Source: CAZFYZ01 sp964523735
GTDB taxonomy: Bacteria; Armatimonadota; UBA5829
Reading direction: 5' to 3'
Length of the DNA stretch: 43,590 nucleotides
Assembly: GCA_964523735.1 (NCBI GenBank)
Contig: CAZFYZ010000020.1
Coordinates: forward strand, 1 to 43,590
Below the pieces are notes generated by a model. It had not been told where the DNA came from. It did no database searches and was given only the letters and a program-made list of their open reading frames with translations. Positions within the stretch are counted from its first letter, which is position 1, and every line of letters begins with the position of its first letter. A program made the position numbers and the translations under genes. This document shows positions 23,947 to 32,980 of the stretch, in pieces.

Positions 23947-24179
23947 CTAGAACATGGTTACGATATCGCCGAATTCCGCATCCGTGATGATCTCAATGGC
24001 CCAGTCGGTGTCTAGGGATTTGAGGGTTGGGAGCACGGCAGACAGACCACCGTTACAGCGTCGGTTCCAACCCGGCGCCAGGCAATGGCCCGGCTCCGGC
24101 CCAGCGCCCTCCGTTCGCACGACACTGTTCCGCCGACTGCCTCTTGAGGTCGGCAACGGTACGTTCGTACGGATTCACG
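23947..24179 (-). pseudogene. Possible small frameshifted gene after the AGE epimerase
   Basis: A GTG at 24179, three bases past the AGE stop, opens VNPYERTVADLKRQSAEQCRANGG and stops at 24053. Another frame continues from the same region as GGLSAVLPTLKSLDTDWAIEIITDAEFGDIVTMF and stops at 23947. Both pieces look protein-like, so one base change may have split a gene of about 75 residues. No family is recognised, and chance open frames remain possible. Confidence 0.3.
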
Positions 24180-24182
24180 AGC

Positions 24183-25367
24183 CTAGTTCCCCTGCCCCTC
24201 AAGAAGCCTCCACGAAAGCAATAACATCCGGGACAGGTGGTAAGGCGCTTTCCAACCGTTGCCCTTGAGCCTGTGGGAAACCGTGCCGTCACGGTGCAGA
24301 TAACCGAACCATTCGCCATATTCGGGGTCGGCGAAGTGGCTGAACGCGTAGTCGTGGACCTTCTTGTGCCAGTCCGCCCATTTCCTGTCGCCAGTCAGGT
24401 GGTGCGCCAGCAGCGTCGCGTATATGGCTTCGGTGTGCGGCCACCAGAGTTTCATATCCCACTCGTACTGCACGCACGGCTTGTCATCCACGTCCACGAA
24501 GTAGAAGATGCCGCCAAATTCCTTGTCCCAGCCCATTTCCAGCGACCACTCGAGGATCGGGAGTGCCTTCGTCCAGAGCTCAAGATCATTGCGTGCCCTT
24601 GCTTCTTCCATGATGAACCAGGCGGTCTCGATCGCGTGTCCAGGGTTCACGGTCCGCCCTTCCGGAGTGTCGATGAACTCGCCGTGGGGACCGACCATCT
24701 CCAGCAATGCCTTCTTCTCCGGCTTGAGGAAGTCTCCGAACACTTCCTCCAGTGCCTGGTCAGCCACCTGTTTGTAGATCGGCCTGTCATCGACCTGGCG
24801 GATCACCTGCGCGGTGCAGAGCAGGATCATCGGCATCGCGTGTACCTTGGCATCTCTGGTTCCAGGCACGAACTTGGGTTCACACAGGCCTGGAGTCGTG
24901 TGGTATCTGATCAGAGTATCGAAGACCTCGGCGGCTTTCGCTCTTGCCCAGTCCTCACCCGTCGCCCTGGCATACTCAGCCAAGGCCATGATGATGAACG
25001 TCTCAGAGAAGAGATACCTGCGCTTCCTGAGCGGAGTGCCGTCGCGCGTCACGATGAAGTACATGCGGCCGTCGCTATCAAAACAATGACTCAGCAGGAA
25101 GTCGATTCCAAGCTTTGCAAGATCCAGCCACTCCTGCCGCTTCTCGACGGTGTTATAGAGCTTTGCGAAGACCCACGCGATTCTGCCCTGCAGCCACACG
25201 GGTTTGTCATCGCAGTAGATCGATCCGTCTCGATCCAGGAAGGTGCGAAACCCTCCCATCTCGGGATCGGGGCTATGGACAGTCCAAAACGGAATCACAT
25301 CGTTCAGCAGCGTATCGCGATAGAACGATGCAAGGCTACTCGCATCAAGACCGCAGTCACACGCCAT
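24183..25367 (-). CDS. AGE-family epimerase/isomerase
   Basis: 394-residue (alpha/alpha)6-barrel enzyme related to N-acylglucosamine 2-epimerase, cellobiose 2-epimerase and mannose isomerase. Visible hallmarks are the aromatic LQGRIAWVFAKLYN, the LSHCFDSDGRMYF segment, RRYLFSETFIIMALAEYA, the catalytic-region NPGHAIETAWFI, and WWPHTEAIYATLLAH with the second conserved His. The start at 25367 has AAGGAG nine bases upstream; a longer reading from 25391 has none. The neighbouring DUF386 protein suggests an amino-sugar or N-acetylmannosamine/sialic acid route, but no other pathway gene is present, and cellobiose or mannose epimerisation cannot be excluded. Confidence 0.94.
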   Translation of the reverse strand: MACDCGLDASSLASFYRDTLLNDVIPFWTVHSPDPEMGGFRTFLDRDGSIYCDDKPVWLQGRIAWVFAKLYNTVEKRQEWLDLAKLGIDFLLSHCFDSDGRMYFIVTRDGTPLRKRRYLFSETFIIMALAEYARATGEDWARAKAAEVFDTLIRYHTTPGLCEPKFVPGTRDAKVHAMPMILLCTAQVIRQVDDRPIYKQVADQALEEVFGDFLKPEKKALLEMVGPHGEFIDTPEGRTVNPGHAIETAWFIMEEARARNDLELWTKALPILEWSLEMGWDKEFGGIFYFVDVDDKPCVQYEWDMKLWWPHTEAIYATLLAHHLTGDRKWADWHKKVHDYAFSHFADPEYGEWFGYLHRDGTVSHRLKGNGWKAPYHLSRMLLLSWRLLEGQGN

Positions 25368-25429
25368 CAGCGTCACACTCCTTCGGCACAACGACAGACT
25401 TCTCGATCACGTGCGGCCGCACGCTGACC

Positions 25430-25596
25430 GTTCGCTCGCCGTGCCTACGCCCTACAATGTCTCCGACTCAGGCTCGTGCTCCGCAGACCGGGGCTCGTGC
25501 GCAGAGCCGGGGCCATGCTTCGGGACGAAATGCAGTCCCGAAGCATACCCCCTTACGCTCGTCATTCGTCAGGACCGGCCTCGTCCCGAAGCACAG
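25430..25596. repeat. Dispersed intergenic element, copy 2 (CTTCGGGAC hairpins)
   Basis: Second copy of the element at 23153-23380, including ATGCTTCGGGAC-GAAATGCA-GTCCCGAAGCAT (12-base arms). As with copy 1, it overlaps the 3' end of a minus-strand gene (the TPR gene stopping at 25562). Confidence 0.75.
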
Positions 25597-26131
25597 ACGA
25601 CAAGCCACCGAGGGATGTGTTCGCGGGATACAGTGCGAGCCCTTCCAGCAAGGCTTCTCCCGCAGTGTCGCGTTTCCCCAGAGCCAGCAACGCCCGGATC
25701 CTGTGACCGTACAGCCCGGTGACCACATTCTCGTATGTGGCCGGATTTCGCATACCGTGACCCAGTCGCAAGGATGCCACGGCGAGACCGCGCTCGGCCG
25801 CCTCGAGGGCTTCAGCCCAGCGACGTGAATAGAGGAGCACCAGCGACAGGCCGCTCCAAGCCGTTGCATCACCGGGCTTGATTTCGATGGCCTGCCGATA
25901 CAGCTCGGCTGCGCGTGCATCCCCACATGCCTTACTCATGCCAAGGCTCTGCGACCTGAACAGGCAGATGTCTCCGGCAAGTACAAGTGACGGCTCGTGC
26001 GTCGGGTCCAACTCAAGTGCAACCTTAAGGGCGGCCATTGCCTCCAGTACCTTGTCGTCTAAATAGAACCTGATTGCGTGACGGAAGTAGTGTTGCGGGG
26101 TTGACGCCCGCCTAGGAATAGCGCTGCTCAT
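25562..26131 (-). CDS. Small TPR-repeat protein
   Basis: 189 residues from MSSAIPRRASTPQHYF. At least three tetratricopeptide-like units: YFRHAIRFYLDDKVLEAMAAL, ARAAELYRQAIEIKPGDATAW and RRWAEALEAAERGLAVA. No signal peptide, so probably cytoplasmic; it likely serves as a protein-interaction scaffold with unknown partner. AGGTG stands six bases before the ATG at 26131. Its last residues (LRDEAGPDE) are encoded in a dispersed repeat, so the true ancestral C-terminus may differ. Confidence 0.8.
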   Translation of the reverse strand: MSSAIPRRASTPQHYFRHAIRFYLDDKVLEAMAALKVALELDPTHEPSLVLAGDICLFRSQSLGMSKACGDARAAELYRQAIEIKPGDATAWSGLSLVLLYSRRWAEALEAAERGLAVASLRLGHGMRNPATYENVVTGLYGHRIRALLALGKRDTAGEALLEGLALYPANTSLGGLSSVLRDEAGPDE

Positions 26132-26275
26132 CTGGTCACCTGTGATGGGACCGCCGGGCACCCCGACAGAACCCTACTCTCCTCAGTCTTCCAACCCTCC
26201 ACCCTCCGAACCGCCCGAAGCACAGAAGCACTCCTTCCACACAACGGCAGGCTTCTCGATCAAGACGGAACAAGA

Positions 26276-26836
26276 CTAGACCTCCCCATACCTGAAGCAA
26301 TCTACCTGATGATCATTCACCAACCCCGCCGCTTGCATGAACGCGTAGCAGATCGTCGAGCCGACGAATGTGAAGCCTCGGGATTTCAGGAACTTGCTCA
26401 TCGCGTCGGATTCGGGCGAAGTCGCCGGTATCTCTCGCCAACTGCGCCAGGCGTTCTTCTTTGTGACTCCGCCGACGAACTGCCAGATAGCTTTGTCGAA
26501 GCTGCCGAATTCGTCCTGGATGGCGAGAAAGCCCTGGGCGTTCTTGATAGCAGACGTGATCTTGAGCCGGTTGCGGACGATGCCGGGGTTCGCGAGCAGT
26601 TCGGCGATCTTGCGTTCGTCGTAGCGCACGATCTTCTTCGCGTCGAAGCTGTCGAATGCCTTGCGATAGGCCTCCCGCTTGCGCAGGATCGTGATCCAGC
26701 TCAGCCCGGCTTGCGCTCCGTCCAGGATCAGGAACTCAAAGAGCAGCCTGTCGTCGTGAACGGGCACTCCCCATTCTTTGTCGTGATAATCGATGTAGAG
26801 CTGATCGCCATCCGGCACCCATTCGCATCGCTTCAC
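26276..26836 (-). CDS. tag: DNA-3-methyladenine glycosylase I
   Basis: Base excision repair enzyme removing 3-methyladenine. 186 residues, full length. Diagnostic features are the N-terminal CEW motif with Cys4, YHDKEWGVP with the zinc His, GAQAGLSWITILRKRE, and the C-terminal NDHQVDCFRY, which supplies the other His and Cys of the zinc site. The residue equivalent to E. coli Glu38, which contacts the damaged base, is Asp here (LILDGAQAG), a conservative change. GTG start at 26836, preceded by AGGAGGAG at good spacing. It adds to the repair content of the window (uvrB, uvrC, mutasome, lhr) but has no SOS-like box. Confidence 0.96.
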   Translation of the reverse strand: MKRCEWVPDGDQLYIDYHDKEWGVPVHDDRLLFEFLILDGAQAGLSWITILRKREAYRKAFDSFDAKKIVRYDERKIAELLANPGIVRNRLKITSAIKNAQGFLAIQDEFGSFDKAIWQFVGGVTKKNAWRSWREIPATSPESDAMSKFLKSRGFTFVGSTICYAFMQAAGLVNDHQVDCFRYGEV

Positions 26837-26974
26837 AGACTACACTCCTCCTGACCCTGTCCTCCACGTCCTCGTAGGAGTTTGCCATTTTGGCCTCGTG
26901 CACCTTCCGAGTGCTCACTTCCTGTGAGGGAGCACGTCATGCTTAACTTGCTTCAGCAACCAGACGAAGGCGGT

Positions 26975-27003
26975 GGGTCCTGAATCAAGTTCAGGATGAC
27001 GAA
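26975..27003. repeat. Short palindromic dispersed element (TCCTGAA/TTCAGGA)
   Basis: TCCTGAA-TCAAG-TTCAGGA with flanking GGG and GATGACGAAGG. It is the element that reads as VILNLIQDP on the complementary strand, common between genes in many bacteria. It lies between tag and the first glycosidase gene. Confidence 0.75.
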
Positions 27004-27030
27004 GGTGCTGTATCTAAGCACTTGTGCACC

Positions 27031-27060
27031 TTCACGCACTGCATCAGCTTGTGCTAGAAT
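27031..27060 (+). promoter_or_regulatory. Candidate extended -10 promoter for the GH127 genes
   Basis: TTCACG (27031-27036), 18 bases, then TGC-TAGAAT (27052-27060), an extended -10 with five of six matches. It lies 63 bases upstream of the ATG at 27124. Confidence 0.45.
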
Positions 27061-27123
27061 GGGAGTGCCCGTGCAATATATCGCACGGGGACAGAGTTCT
27101 GCTGCTCTAATGGGAGGCACATT

Positions 27124-28983
27124 ATGAGGATGTACATGCCAATCTGGCTCTTGACGGCAGTCTGCCTGGCGACACTGCTGGTGAACCAAGCCTGCGCTGC
27201 GAAGATCGGCAATCCGCCGCAGAAGAAGGTAACCGACGCCCTGGTACCCCTTGATCTTCGCCAGGTGAAGCTTCAGGGCGAGTTCGGCCGCCGCATCGGC
27301 CTGACCGTCAACGGGAACCTCCTGAAAATCGACATTGACAATGGCTTCCTGCCTCCTTTCCAGAAAGGCCTCCCCAGTGGTGTCGACTACGGAGATGGGC
27401 CCTATGTTGGTCTGGGTAAGTCTCTCGACGGCATGGTCCGCCTGGCCGCGAACACCCGCAACAAGGTACTCACCGATCTTACCAGGCAGACTTTCGACAA
27501 GTTGATCGCTACACAACAGCCGGACGGGTACATAGGTTATCTGCCGGTGGAGCGGCGCACATGGTGGCTGTGGGATATCCACGAGCAGACCCACGTAATG
27601 ATGGCCCTCATAGCAGACTACCAACTCTTCGGTGAAACGAAGTCGCTGGCGGCCGCGCGCAAGCTCGGTGACTATATCATCAACCGCTGGCCAACGAAGC
27701 CCGCCGATTGGGGCAAGCAGCTTCCCACAGACCCGCAGAACGGCATCGGGGGAGCAAAGACTGCCTATCTCGACCTCTACGGCGTCACCGGCGACGCCCG
27801 CTACCTGAGCTTCAGCGCCAATGAGCTGGAGACCCGCGACTGGGACTGGCCGATCGTCACCGGCCGCTTCTGGCCGATCCGGGGCCACGTCTATGGGTAC
27901 TTCTATCAATGCCTGTCGCAGTTACAGCTCTACCGCTCCTCCCCCCAGGCTAAGCTGTTCGTCCCAACGCGGCGTGCCATTGACTTCATGCTCACTGGCG
28001 ATGGAATGGGCGTCAACGGCGGGGCGGGCAAAGACGAGTGCTGGACCGACGATCAGGACGGAACCGGCACTTACGCTGAGACTTGCGCTACCTTTCACCA
28101 ACTCCTTGTCTATGATGAACTTCTGAGGCTGCACGGCGACGCGCGCTGGGGAGACATCATAGAACGGACTCTCTACAATGCCGCTTTTGCTGCTCAATCC
28201 CCCGATGGCCGTCGGCTCCGCTACTATGCACCGTTCGAGGGACCGCGCGTCTACTTCGGCCAGGACGGCTACTGCTGTCCGGGCAACTTCCGGAGAATGA
28301 TGGGCTATCTTCCACAATACGTCTACTACCGGGGCGCGAAGAACAAAGGCCTGGTGGTAAACCTGTACAACACTTCCAAAGTGGCATTCCAGGAGGGCAA
28401 AGTCGCCGTCACCGTCCAACAGGAAACGGACTATCCCAGCTCGGGCCGAGTCAGAATCAGCATCGACCCACGCTCACCCAAGAAGTTCCCGCTTTCCTTG
28501 CGTATACCTCGATGGTGCGCAAACGCTAGCGCCTCAGTCAACGGCAAACGGGTCAAGACCGCCGCGAAGCCCGGTACGTTCCTGAAGATCGACCGCACGT
28601 GGAAACGCGGCGACAAGGTGGAACTGAACATGCCAATGACATTCCGCTTTGTCTCCGGCACGAAGAAGCAGGCGGGGCGAGCCGCGATACTGCGCGGGCC
28701 CGTGCTCTATACGCTCAGTCCAAGCAGCGACGCCGCGCTTACGGGCGTAGACCTCAAGAGACTCGTGATCCTGTCCAACACAGCCGAACTGCTCAAAGAC
28801 GACTCGGTCAGGCCCGGTGGCACATCCTGTCGCATAAAGGCCGATCTTGACACTCCTGGAAACGGAGCACTGACGCTCACTCTGCAGGAATTCCCTCACC
28901 CTGACGGGCAGCTTGTGTACTTCCAGTTAGCAGACCCGAGTGCCGCAGTCCGCGATGAACTTATGGAGCGGATGAAGATCTAG
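27124..28983 (+). CDS. Secreted GH127-like glycosidase (DUF1680), paralogue 1
   Basis: 619 residues with signal peptide (MRMYMPIWLLTAVCLATLLV, cleavage after QACA). The catalytic (alpha/alpha)6 region includes GYIGYLPVERRTWWLWDIHEQTHVM and, at about residues 320-390, ECWTDDQDGTGTYAETCATFH and GYCCPGNFRR. The Glu-Thr-Cys and Cys-Cys pattern matches the zinc-bound Glu and Cys residues of Bifidobacterium GH127 beta-L-arabinofuranosidase, so zinc and a Cys nucleophile are expected. The last third is a beta-sandwich (VNGKRVKTAAKPGTFLKIDRTW, AGRAAILRGPVLYTL). It probably trims arabinose or a similar sugar from plant or microbial glycans. AUG preceded by GGGAGG. Its neighbour downstream is a close paralogue. 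Confidence 0.92.
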   Translation: MRMYMPIWLLTAVCLATLLVNQACAAKIGNPPQKKVTDALVPLDLRQVKLQGEFGRRIGLTVNGNLLKIDIDNGFLPPFQKGLPSGVDYGDGPYVGLGKSLDGMVRLAANTRNKVLTDLTRQTFDKLIATQQPDGYIGYLPVERRTWWLWDIHEQTHVMMALIADYQLFGETKSLAAARKLGDYIINRWPTKPADWGKQLPTDPQNGIGGAKTAYLDLYGVTGDARYLSFSANELETRDWDWPIVTGRFWPIRGHVYGYFYQCLSQLQLYRSSPQAKLFVPTRRAIDFMLTGDGMGVNGGAGKDECWTDDQDGTGTYAETCATFHQLLVYDELLRLHGDARWGDIIERTLYNAAFAAQSPDGRRLRYYAPFEGPRVYFGQDGYCCPGNFRRMMGYLPQYVYYRGAKNKGLVVNLYNTSKVAFQEGKVAVTVQQETDYPSSGRVRISIDPRSPKKFPLSLRIPRWCANASASVNGKRVKTAAKPGTFLKIDRTWKRGDKVELNMPMTFRFVSGTKKQAGRAAILRGPVLYTLSPSSDAALTGVDLKRLVILSNTAELLKDDSVRPGGTSCRIKADLDTPGNGALTLTLQEFPHPDGQLVYFQLADPSAAVRDELMERMKI

Positions 28984-29133
28984 CACGCACGGGTTGTCTC
29001 ATATTCTGCTCCCCACCCTCAGGTGCCTGTCTCCGGATGGGAAGGTATGCTCACGCCAAGGCTAGAAGGGTTTGCTAAGCTACATCCAATCCGAAGGGCA
29101 GCAACCTCATGGCTGGTGGTTGCAGGTGACACA

Positions 29134-30966
29134 ATGAAGGCGTATCTCGCCCTGACAGCAATCCTGGGAGCAACACTCATGTCCACACCCACTCCCGCCG
29201 CAACCAAGGCGAGGGGAGATGCCCTGGCGGCCGTCGATCTCCGCAATGTGAAGGTGGACGGGGAGATAGGCCGGCGGATGGCCCTCACAATCGAGGGCAA
29301 CCTGCTAAAGATCGAACTCGACAAAGACTTCCTGGCGCCATTCTCCGGCGGCGGCCTTGGCGCGGGAATGAACGATGGCTCCGGAGGCTACGTCGGACTC
29401 GGCAAGACGCTTGACGGCATTGTCCGGCTTGCCGCCAACACACGCCACGGCCGGCTCACGAAGCTCAAGAGGCACGCGGTCGCCAGCCTCATAGCTGCCC
29501 AGGAACCGAGCGGCTACATAGGCATCATTCCTGAGGGAAAGCGCACTTGGACCCTGTGGGATATTCACGAGCAATCGTACATCATCTATGCCCTCGTCTC
29601 CGACTATACATACTTCCGAGAGAAGAAATCGCTCGAGGCTGCACGAAAGCTGGGCGACTACTTGATCGGCCGTTGGCCGACCAAACCCTCAGACTGGGCG
29701 GAGAAGATGCCTGGGAACACCGACCTCTGCACCGTCGGGCTGAAAGCTGCATTCTTTGCCCTCTATCAGTCGACGGGCGACAAGCACTATCTGGACTTCT
29801 TTACCGATGAACTCAAAACGGAACAATGGAGCCTGCCGATCGTCCTGGGACGCTTCTTTCCATTCGATGGGCACCTCTACTGTTACTGCAGCCATTGCCT
29901 CCCACAGCTCGACCTCTACCGACTCGATCCCAAAGCAAACCTCCTCGAACCGACCCAGCGAGGCATGGACTTCCTCCTGACAAAGGACGGCCTGGGAATC
30001 ACTGGAGGCGCGGGTCGCGATGAGTGCTGGAGTGAAGACCAGGCCGGCGCGGGCAACTACGCAGAGACCTGCGCGACGGCCTATCAGACCTTTGTCTACG
30101 ATAGCCTGCTCCGTCTGCGCGGCGATTCGCGCTGGGGGGACATCATAGAGCGGACCATCTACAACTCCGCATTCGCTGCCCAATCGCCGGATGCCAGACA
30201 GATCCGCTACTACTCGCCCTTTGAGGGCAAGCGCGTCTACTTCGGCGTCGACGGCTACTGCTGCCCGGGAAACTTCCGCAGGCTGATGGCGTTGTTGCCG
30301 GAGCTGATCTACTACAGAACCCAGGATCAGGCAATCGCAGTCAATCTCTACAACAGTTCAAAGGCGAAGCTTGACCTCAACGGTTGCGCTGTCACTCTGG
30401 AGCAGAAGACCGACTATCCCAGCTCCGGCAGAGTGACCTTGAGCGTCAACCCAAGCAAGACTAGCGAGTTCGGCGTCCTCCTCCGCATACCTCGCTGGTG
30501 CACAAACGCCAGCGCCTCGGTCAATGGCAAGCCGGTCAAAGCTGCAGCGAAGCCGGGTACGTTCCTGAAGATAGAGCGGACTTGGAGGGCCGGAGACAAG
30601 GTCGAGCTCAACATGCCGATGACATGGCGCTTCATCGCCGGACGCAAAACCCAGGCAGGACGCGCCGCGATAATGCGCGGACCGGTGCTCTACACGCTCG
30701 ACCCAGGCGACAATCCGAGTCTTGCGGACACTGACCTCAATAGGCTCGTTATCCAACCATCGTCTATTGAGCTTGTCAAGGACGACTCCGTCAGGCCCGG
30801 CGGCACCGCTTGCCGGGTGAAAGCCGATCTTGATACCGTCGGCAGCGGAGCTCTTACGCTAACCCTGCAGGAGTTCCCCGATCCGGACGGGCAAGCCGTG
30901 TACTTCCGAATCGCTGACCCTACCGCGGCGATCCCTGACGAGATCATGCAGGGCCTGAAGCTATAG
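29134..30966 (+). CDS. Secreted GH127-like glycosidase (DUF1680), paralogue 2
   Basis: 610 residues, clearly homologous to the preceding gene along its whole length (shared GYIG-(Y/I)(L/I)P, RKLGDY-I-RWPTKP, GRF(W/F)P, AETCAT, GYCCPGNFRR, SASVNGK and TFLKI-RTW-GDKVELNMPM). Zinc-site Glu/Cys residues are intact. Signal peptide from MKAYLALTAILGATLMS, cleavage near PAAT. The start at 29134 follows AGGTGA; an earlier in-frame start at 29023 would add 37 residues before the signal peptide. Between the paralogues, loops such as LPTDPQNGIGGAK versus MPGNTDLCTVGLK differ, so substrates may differ. Likely co-transcribed with paralogue 1 after a 150-base gap. Confidence 0.92.
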   Translation: MKAYLALTAILGATLMSTPTPAATKARGDALAAVDLRNVKVDGEIGRRMALTIEGNLLKIELDKDFLAPFSGGGLGAGMNDGSGGYVGLGKTLDGIVRLAANTRHGRLTKLKRHAVASLIAAQEPSGYIGIIPEGKRTWTLWDIHEQSYIIYALVSDYTYFREKKSLEAARKLGDYLIGRWPTKPSDWAEKMPGNTDLCTVGLKAAFFALYQSTGDKHYLDFFTDELKTEQWSLPIVLGRFFPFDGHLYCYCSHCLPQLDLYRLDPKANLLEPTQRGMDFLLTKDGLGITGGAGRDECWSEDQAGAGNYAETCATAYQTFVYDSLLRLRGDSRWGDIIERTIYNSAFAAQSPDARQIRYYSPFEGKRVYFGVDGYCCPGNFRRLMALLPELIYYRTQDQAIAVNLYNSSKAKLDLNGCAVTLEQKTDYPSSGRVTLSVNPSKTSEFGVLLRIPRWCTNASASVNGKPVKAAAKPGTFLKIERTWRAGDKVELNMPMTWRFIAGRKTQAGRAAIMRGPVLYTLDPGDNPSLADTDLNRLVIQPSSIELVKDDSVRPGGTACRVKADLDTVGSGALTLTLQEFPDPDGQAVYFRIADPTAAIPDEIMQGLKL

Positions 30967-31018
30967 CAGGTGGGTGACACCGCAGTGCTGGAATCCGTAG
31001 TCTAGGCAGGTGAGGAAG

Positions 31019-32980
31019 GTGGCGAATAGAAGAGAAGCCACAGGCTCGGCCGAAGTTGCCGAGCTCGACTGGGCAACACTTGAAAAGAAGTACCCTGTGA
31101 CACTGAGAGAGAAGCTCGCCTCCCTGCCTGTCTCGCCCGGATGCTACCTGATGAAGAACGCATCCGGCGAGGTCATCTACGTCGGCAAGGCCAAGGTCCT
31201 CCGCAACCGCGTGCGGTCCTACTTCCAGAAAGGCGCCGACCACACGCGCAGGATTCGGCGGATGGTCTACGAGGTCGCTGATCTGGAATGGATCGTGACC
31301 GACACCGAACTGGAAGCGCTGGTCCTCGAATCCAACCTCATCAAGAAACACCACACGCAGTATAACGTCCGCCTGCGCGACGACAAGAGCTACCCCTACA
31401 TCGCTATCACCATGAGCGAGGAGTGGCCCCGGCCGGTCTACATGCGCAAGCTCCGGCTGACGTCGAAGGAGAAGGACAAGTACTTCGGTCCCTACACCGA
31501 TACCGAGGCTGTGCGCGAGACCATGCGCCTGATCCGCCGGGTGTTCCGCGTGCCGTGCGGATGGAAACACCCCGAGCAGTCGCGCGGCAAGGCTTGCATG
31601 TACTACCACATCGGCCAGTGCACCGGCGTGTGCGTGGACAAGATCAGCAAAGACGAGTATATGGAGGTCATCGAGGACGTGATGGAGTTCCTCGAGGGCC
31701 GCTCCGAGAAACTCGCCAGGCGCCTGCTGAAGCAGATGGAGGAGTGCGCGGAATCGCTCGAGTTCGAGAAAGCCGCCCGCCTGCGTGACCAGGTGCAGGC
31801 GATTCAGACCCTCTCGGCCAGGCAGAGGGTTGTATCGACCGCGCTCGAGGATCAGGACGTTATCGCGCTTGTGACCGACAACGGCAACACGATCGCGGAG
31901 ATGTTCTTCGTACGCGGCGGAAAGCTCGTCGGACAGGAGCACTTCATGCTCGAGAACGCATCATCCGATGAGCTATCAGAGAGCCTGCGGGAGTTCATTC
32001 AGCAGTACTACGACACCGCGCCTTATGTGCCTCGCGAGGTGCTGCTCTCAGCGGATATCGACGAGATGGACATCATCGAGACCTGGCTGAGGCAGAAGCG
32101 CGGCACCAAGGTCCTGCTCTCCAGCCCGAAGCGCGGCGAGAAGAAGCACCTCGTGGACATGGCTCGCAAGAACGCCGAACTGGTGCTGAAGCAGCTCGTG
32201 CTCAAGATCACCTCCGACAGGGAGACCCTCCAGCAGCAGCTCGCGGAGTTGCAGGCGGCCATCGGCTCCCCCACCCTGCCGCGCCGCATCGAGGCCTACG
32301 ACATCTCCAACATCCAGGGAATGCACACGGTCGCATCTCTCGTTGTCTTCGAGGATGGCGAGCCGAAGAAGGCGCACTATCGGAAGTTCAAGATCAAGTC
32401 TACCGAGGGCGCGCCCGATGACTACGCCTCGATGCGTGAGGCGATCTCTCGTCGCCTGACAGGCGCCCTGCGACGAAGTGAAGCATTCGCCGATCTGCCC
32501 GACCTAATGCTCATAGATGGCGGCAAGGGCCAGCTCAATGCAGCCGTGGAGGCAGTAGTGGAAAGTGGAGAGTGGAAAGTGGAAAGTCCGGAGGGCAGCC
32601 CCCAACCCCTAACTCCCAACTCCCAACCCCTCCCCCTCATCGGCCTCGCCAAGCGCAATGAGGAGATCTTCCTACCAGGCCGCCCTGACCCGATTTTGCT
32701 CCCCCGCAACTCGAAGGCCCTGCACATAATCCAGCGGGTCCGCGACGAGGCCCACCGATTCGCGGTCACCTATCACCGCAACGTTCGCGGAAAGACGATG
32801 AAGGCCTCCGCGCTCAACGAAGTCCCCGGCATCGGCCCGAAGCGGCGAAAGGCGTTGATCAAGCACTTTGGCAGGGTGGAAGCGATCAAAGAGGCGTCGG
32901 TCGAGGAACTCGAACTCGCGCCTGGGATGACGAAACCCGCCGCGCAGGCTGTGTACCGGCATTTCCACTCGGATTTGTGA
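31019..32980 (+). CDS. uvrC: UvrABC excinuclease subunit C
   Basis: Makes both incisions in nucleotide excision repair. About 653 residues. GIY-YIG domain (GCYLMKNASGEVIYVGKAKVLRNRVRSYF), Cys-rich segment (MYYHIGQCTGVC), UVR domain binding UvrB (SLEFEKAARLRDQV), RNase H-like domain (RIEAYDISNIQG, LMLIDGGKGQL) and C-terminal helix-hairpin-helix (VPGIGPKRRKALIKHFG). GTG 31019 is preferred over GTG 31010 because AGGTGA stands five bases upstream. Repeat DNA (32558-32636) inserts about 25 residues between LNAAVEAV and PLIGLAKRNEEIF, inside the RNase H-like domain, in frame. The final Asp-Leu-stop comes from a type A repeat, as in aroF. No SOS box is visible here, unlike uvrB. Confidence 0.97.
   Translation: MANRREATGSAEVAELDWATLEKKYPVTLREKLASLPVSPGCYLMKNASGEVIYVGKAKVLRNRVRSYFQKGADHTRRIRRMVYEVADLEWIVTDTELEALVLESNLIKKHHTQYNVRLRDDKSYPYIAITMSEEWPRPVYMRKLRLTSKEKDKYFGPYTDTEAVRETMRLIRRVFRVPCGWKHPEQSRGKACMYYHIGQCTGVCVDKISKDEYMEVIEDVMEFLEGRSEKLARRLLKQMEECAESLEFEKAARLRDQVQAIQTLSARQRVVSTALEDQDVIALVTDNGNTIAEMFFVRGGKLVGQEHFMLENASSDELSESLREFIQQYYDTAPYVPREVLLSADIDEMDIIETWLRQKRGTKVLLSSPKRGEKKHLVDMARKNAELVLKQLVLKITSDRETLQQQLAELQAAIGSPTLPRRIEAYDISNIQGMHTVASLVVFEDGEPKKAHYRKFKIKSTEGAPDDYASMREAISRRLTGALRRSEAFADLPDLMLIDGGKGQLNAAVEAVVESGEWKVESPEGSPQPLTPNSQPLPLIGLAKRNEEIFLPGRPDPILLPRNSKALHIIQRVRDEAHRFAVTYHRNVRGKTMKASALNEVPGIGPKRRKALIKHFGRVEAIKEASVEELELAPGMTKPAAQAVYRHFHSDL
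32558..32636. repeat. Type C plus type B repeats in frame in uvrC
   Basis: GTGGAAAGTGGAGAGTGG words run into CCCCCAACCCCTAACTCCC words. The extra peptide is VESGEWKVESPEGSPQ followed by PLTPNSQPL. The complementary strand of the second half has five or more G-tracts with loops of 1-4 bases, a strong quadruplex pattern. Confidence 0.88.

Noticed and set aside
24237..25427. 396-codon plus-strand open frame
   Set aside because: Mirror of the AGE epimerase gene on the other strand; the epimerase motifs identify the true frame.
26953..27909. 318-codon minus-strand open frame
   Set aside because: It overlaps the first GH127 gene antisense and ends in a known dispersed palindrome; no protein features.
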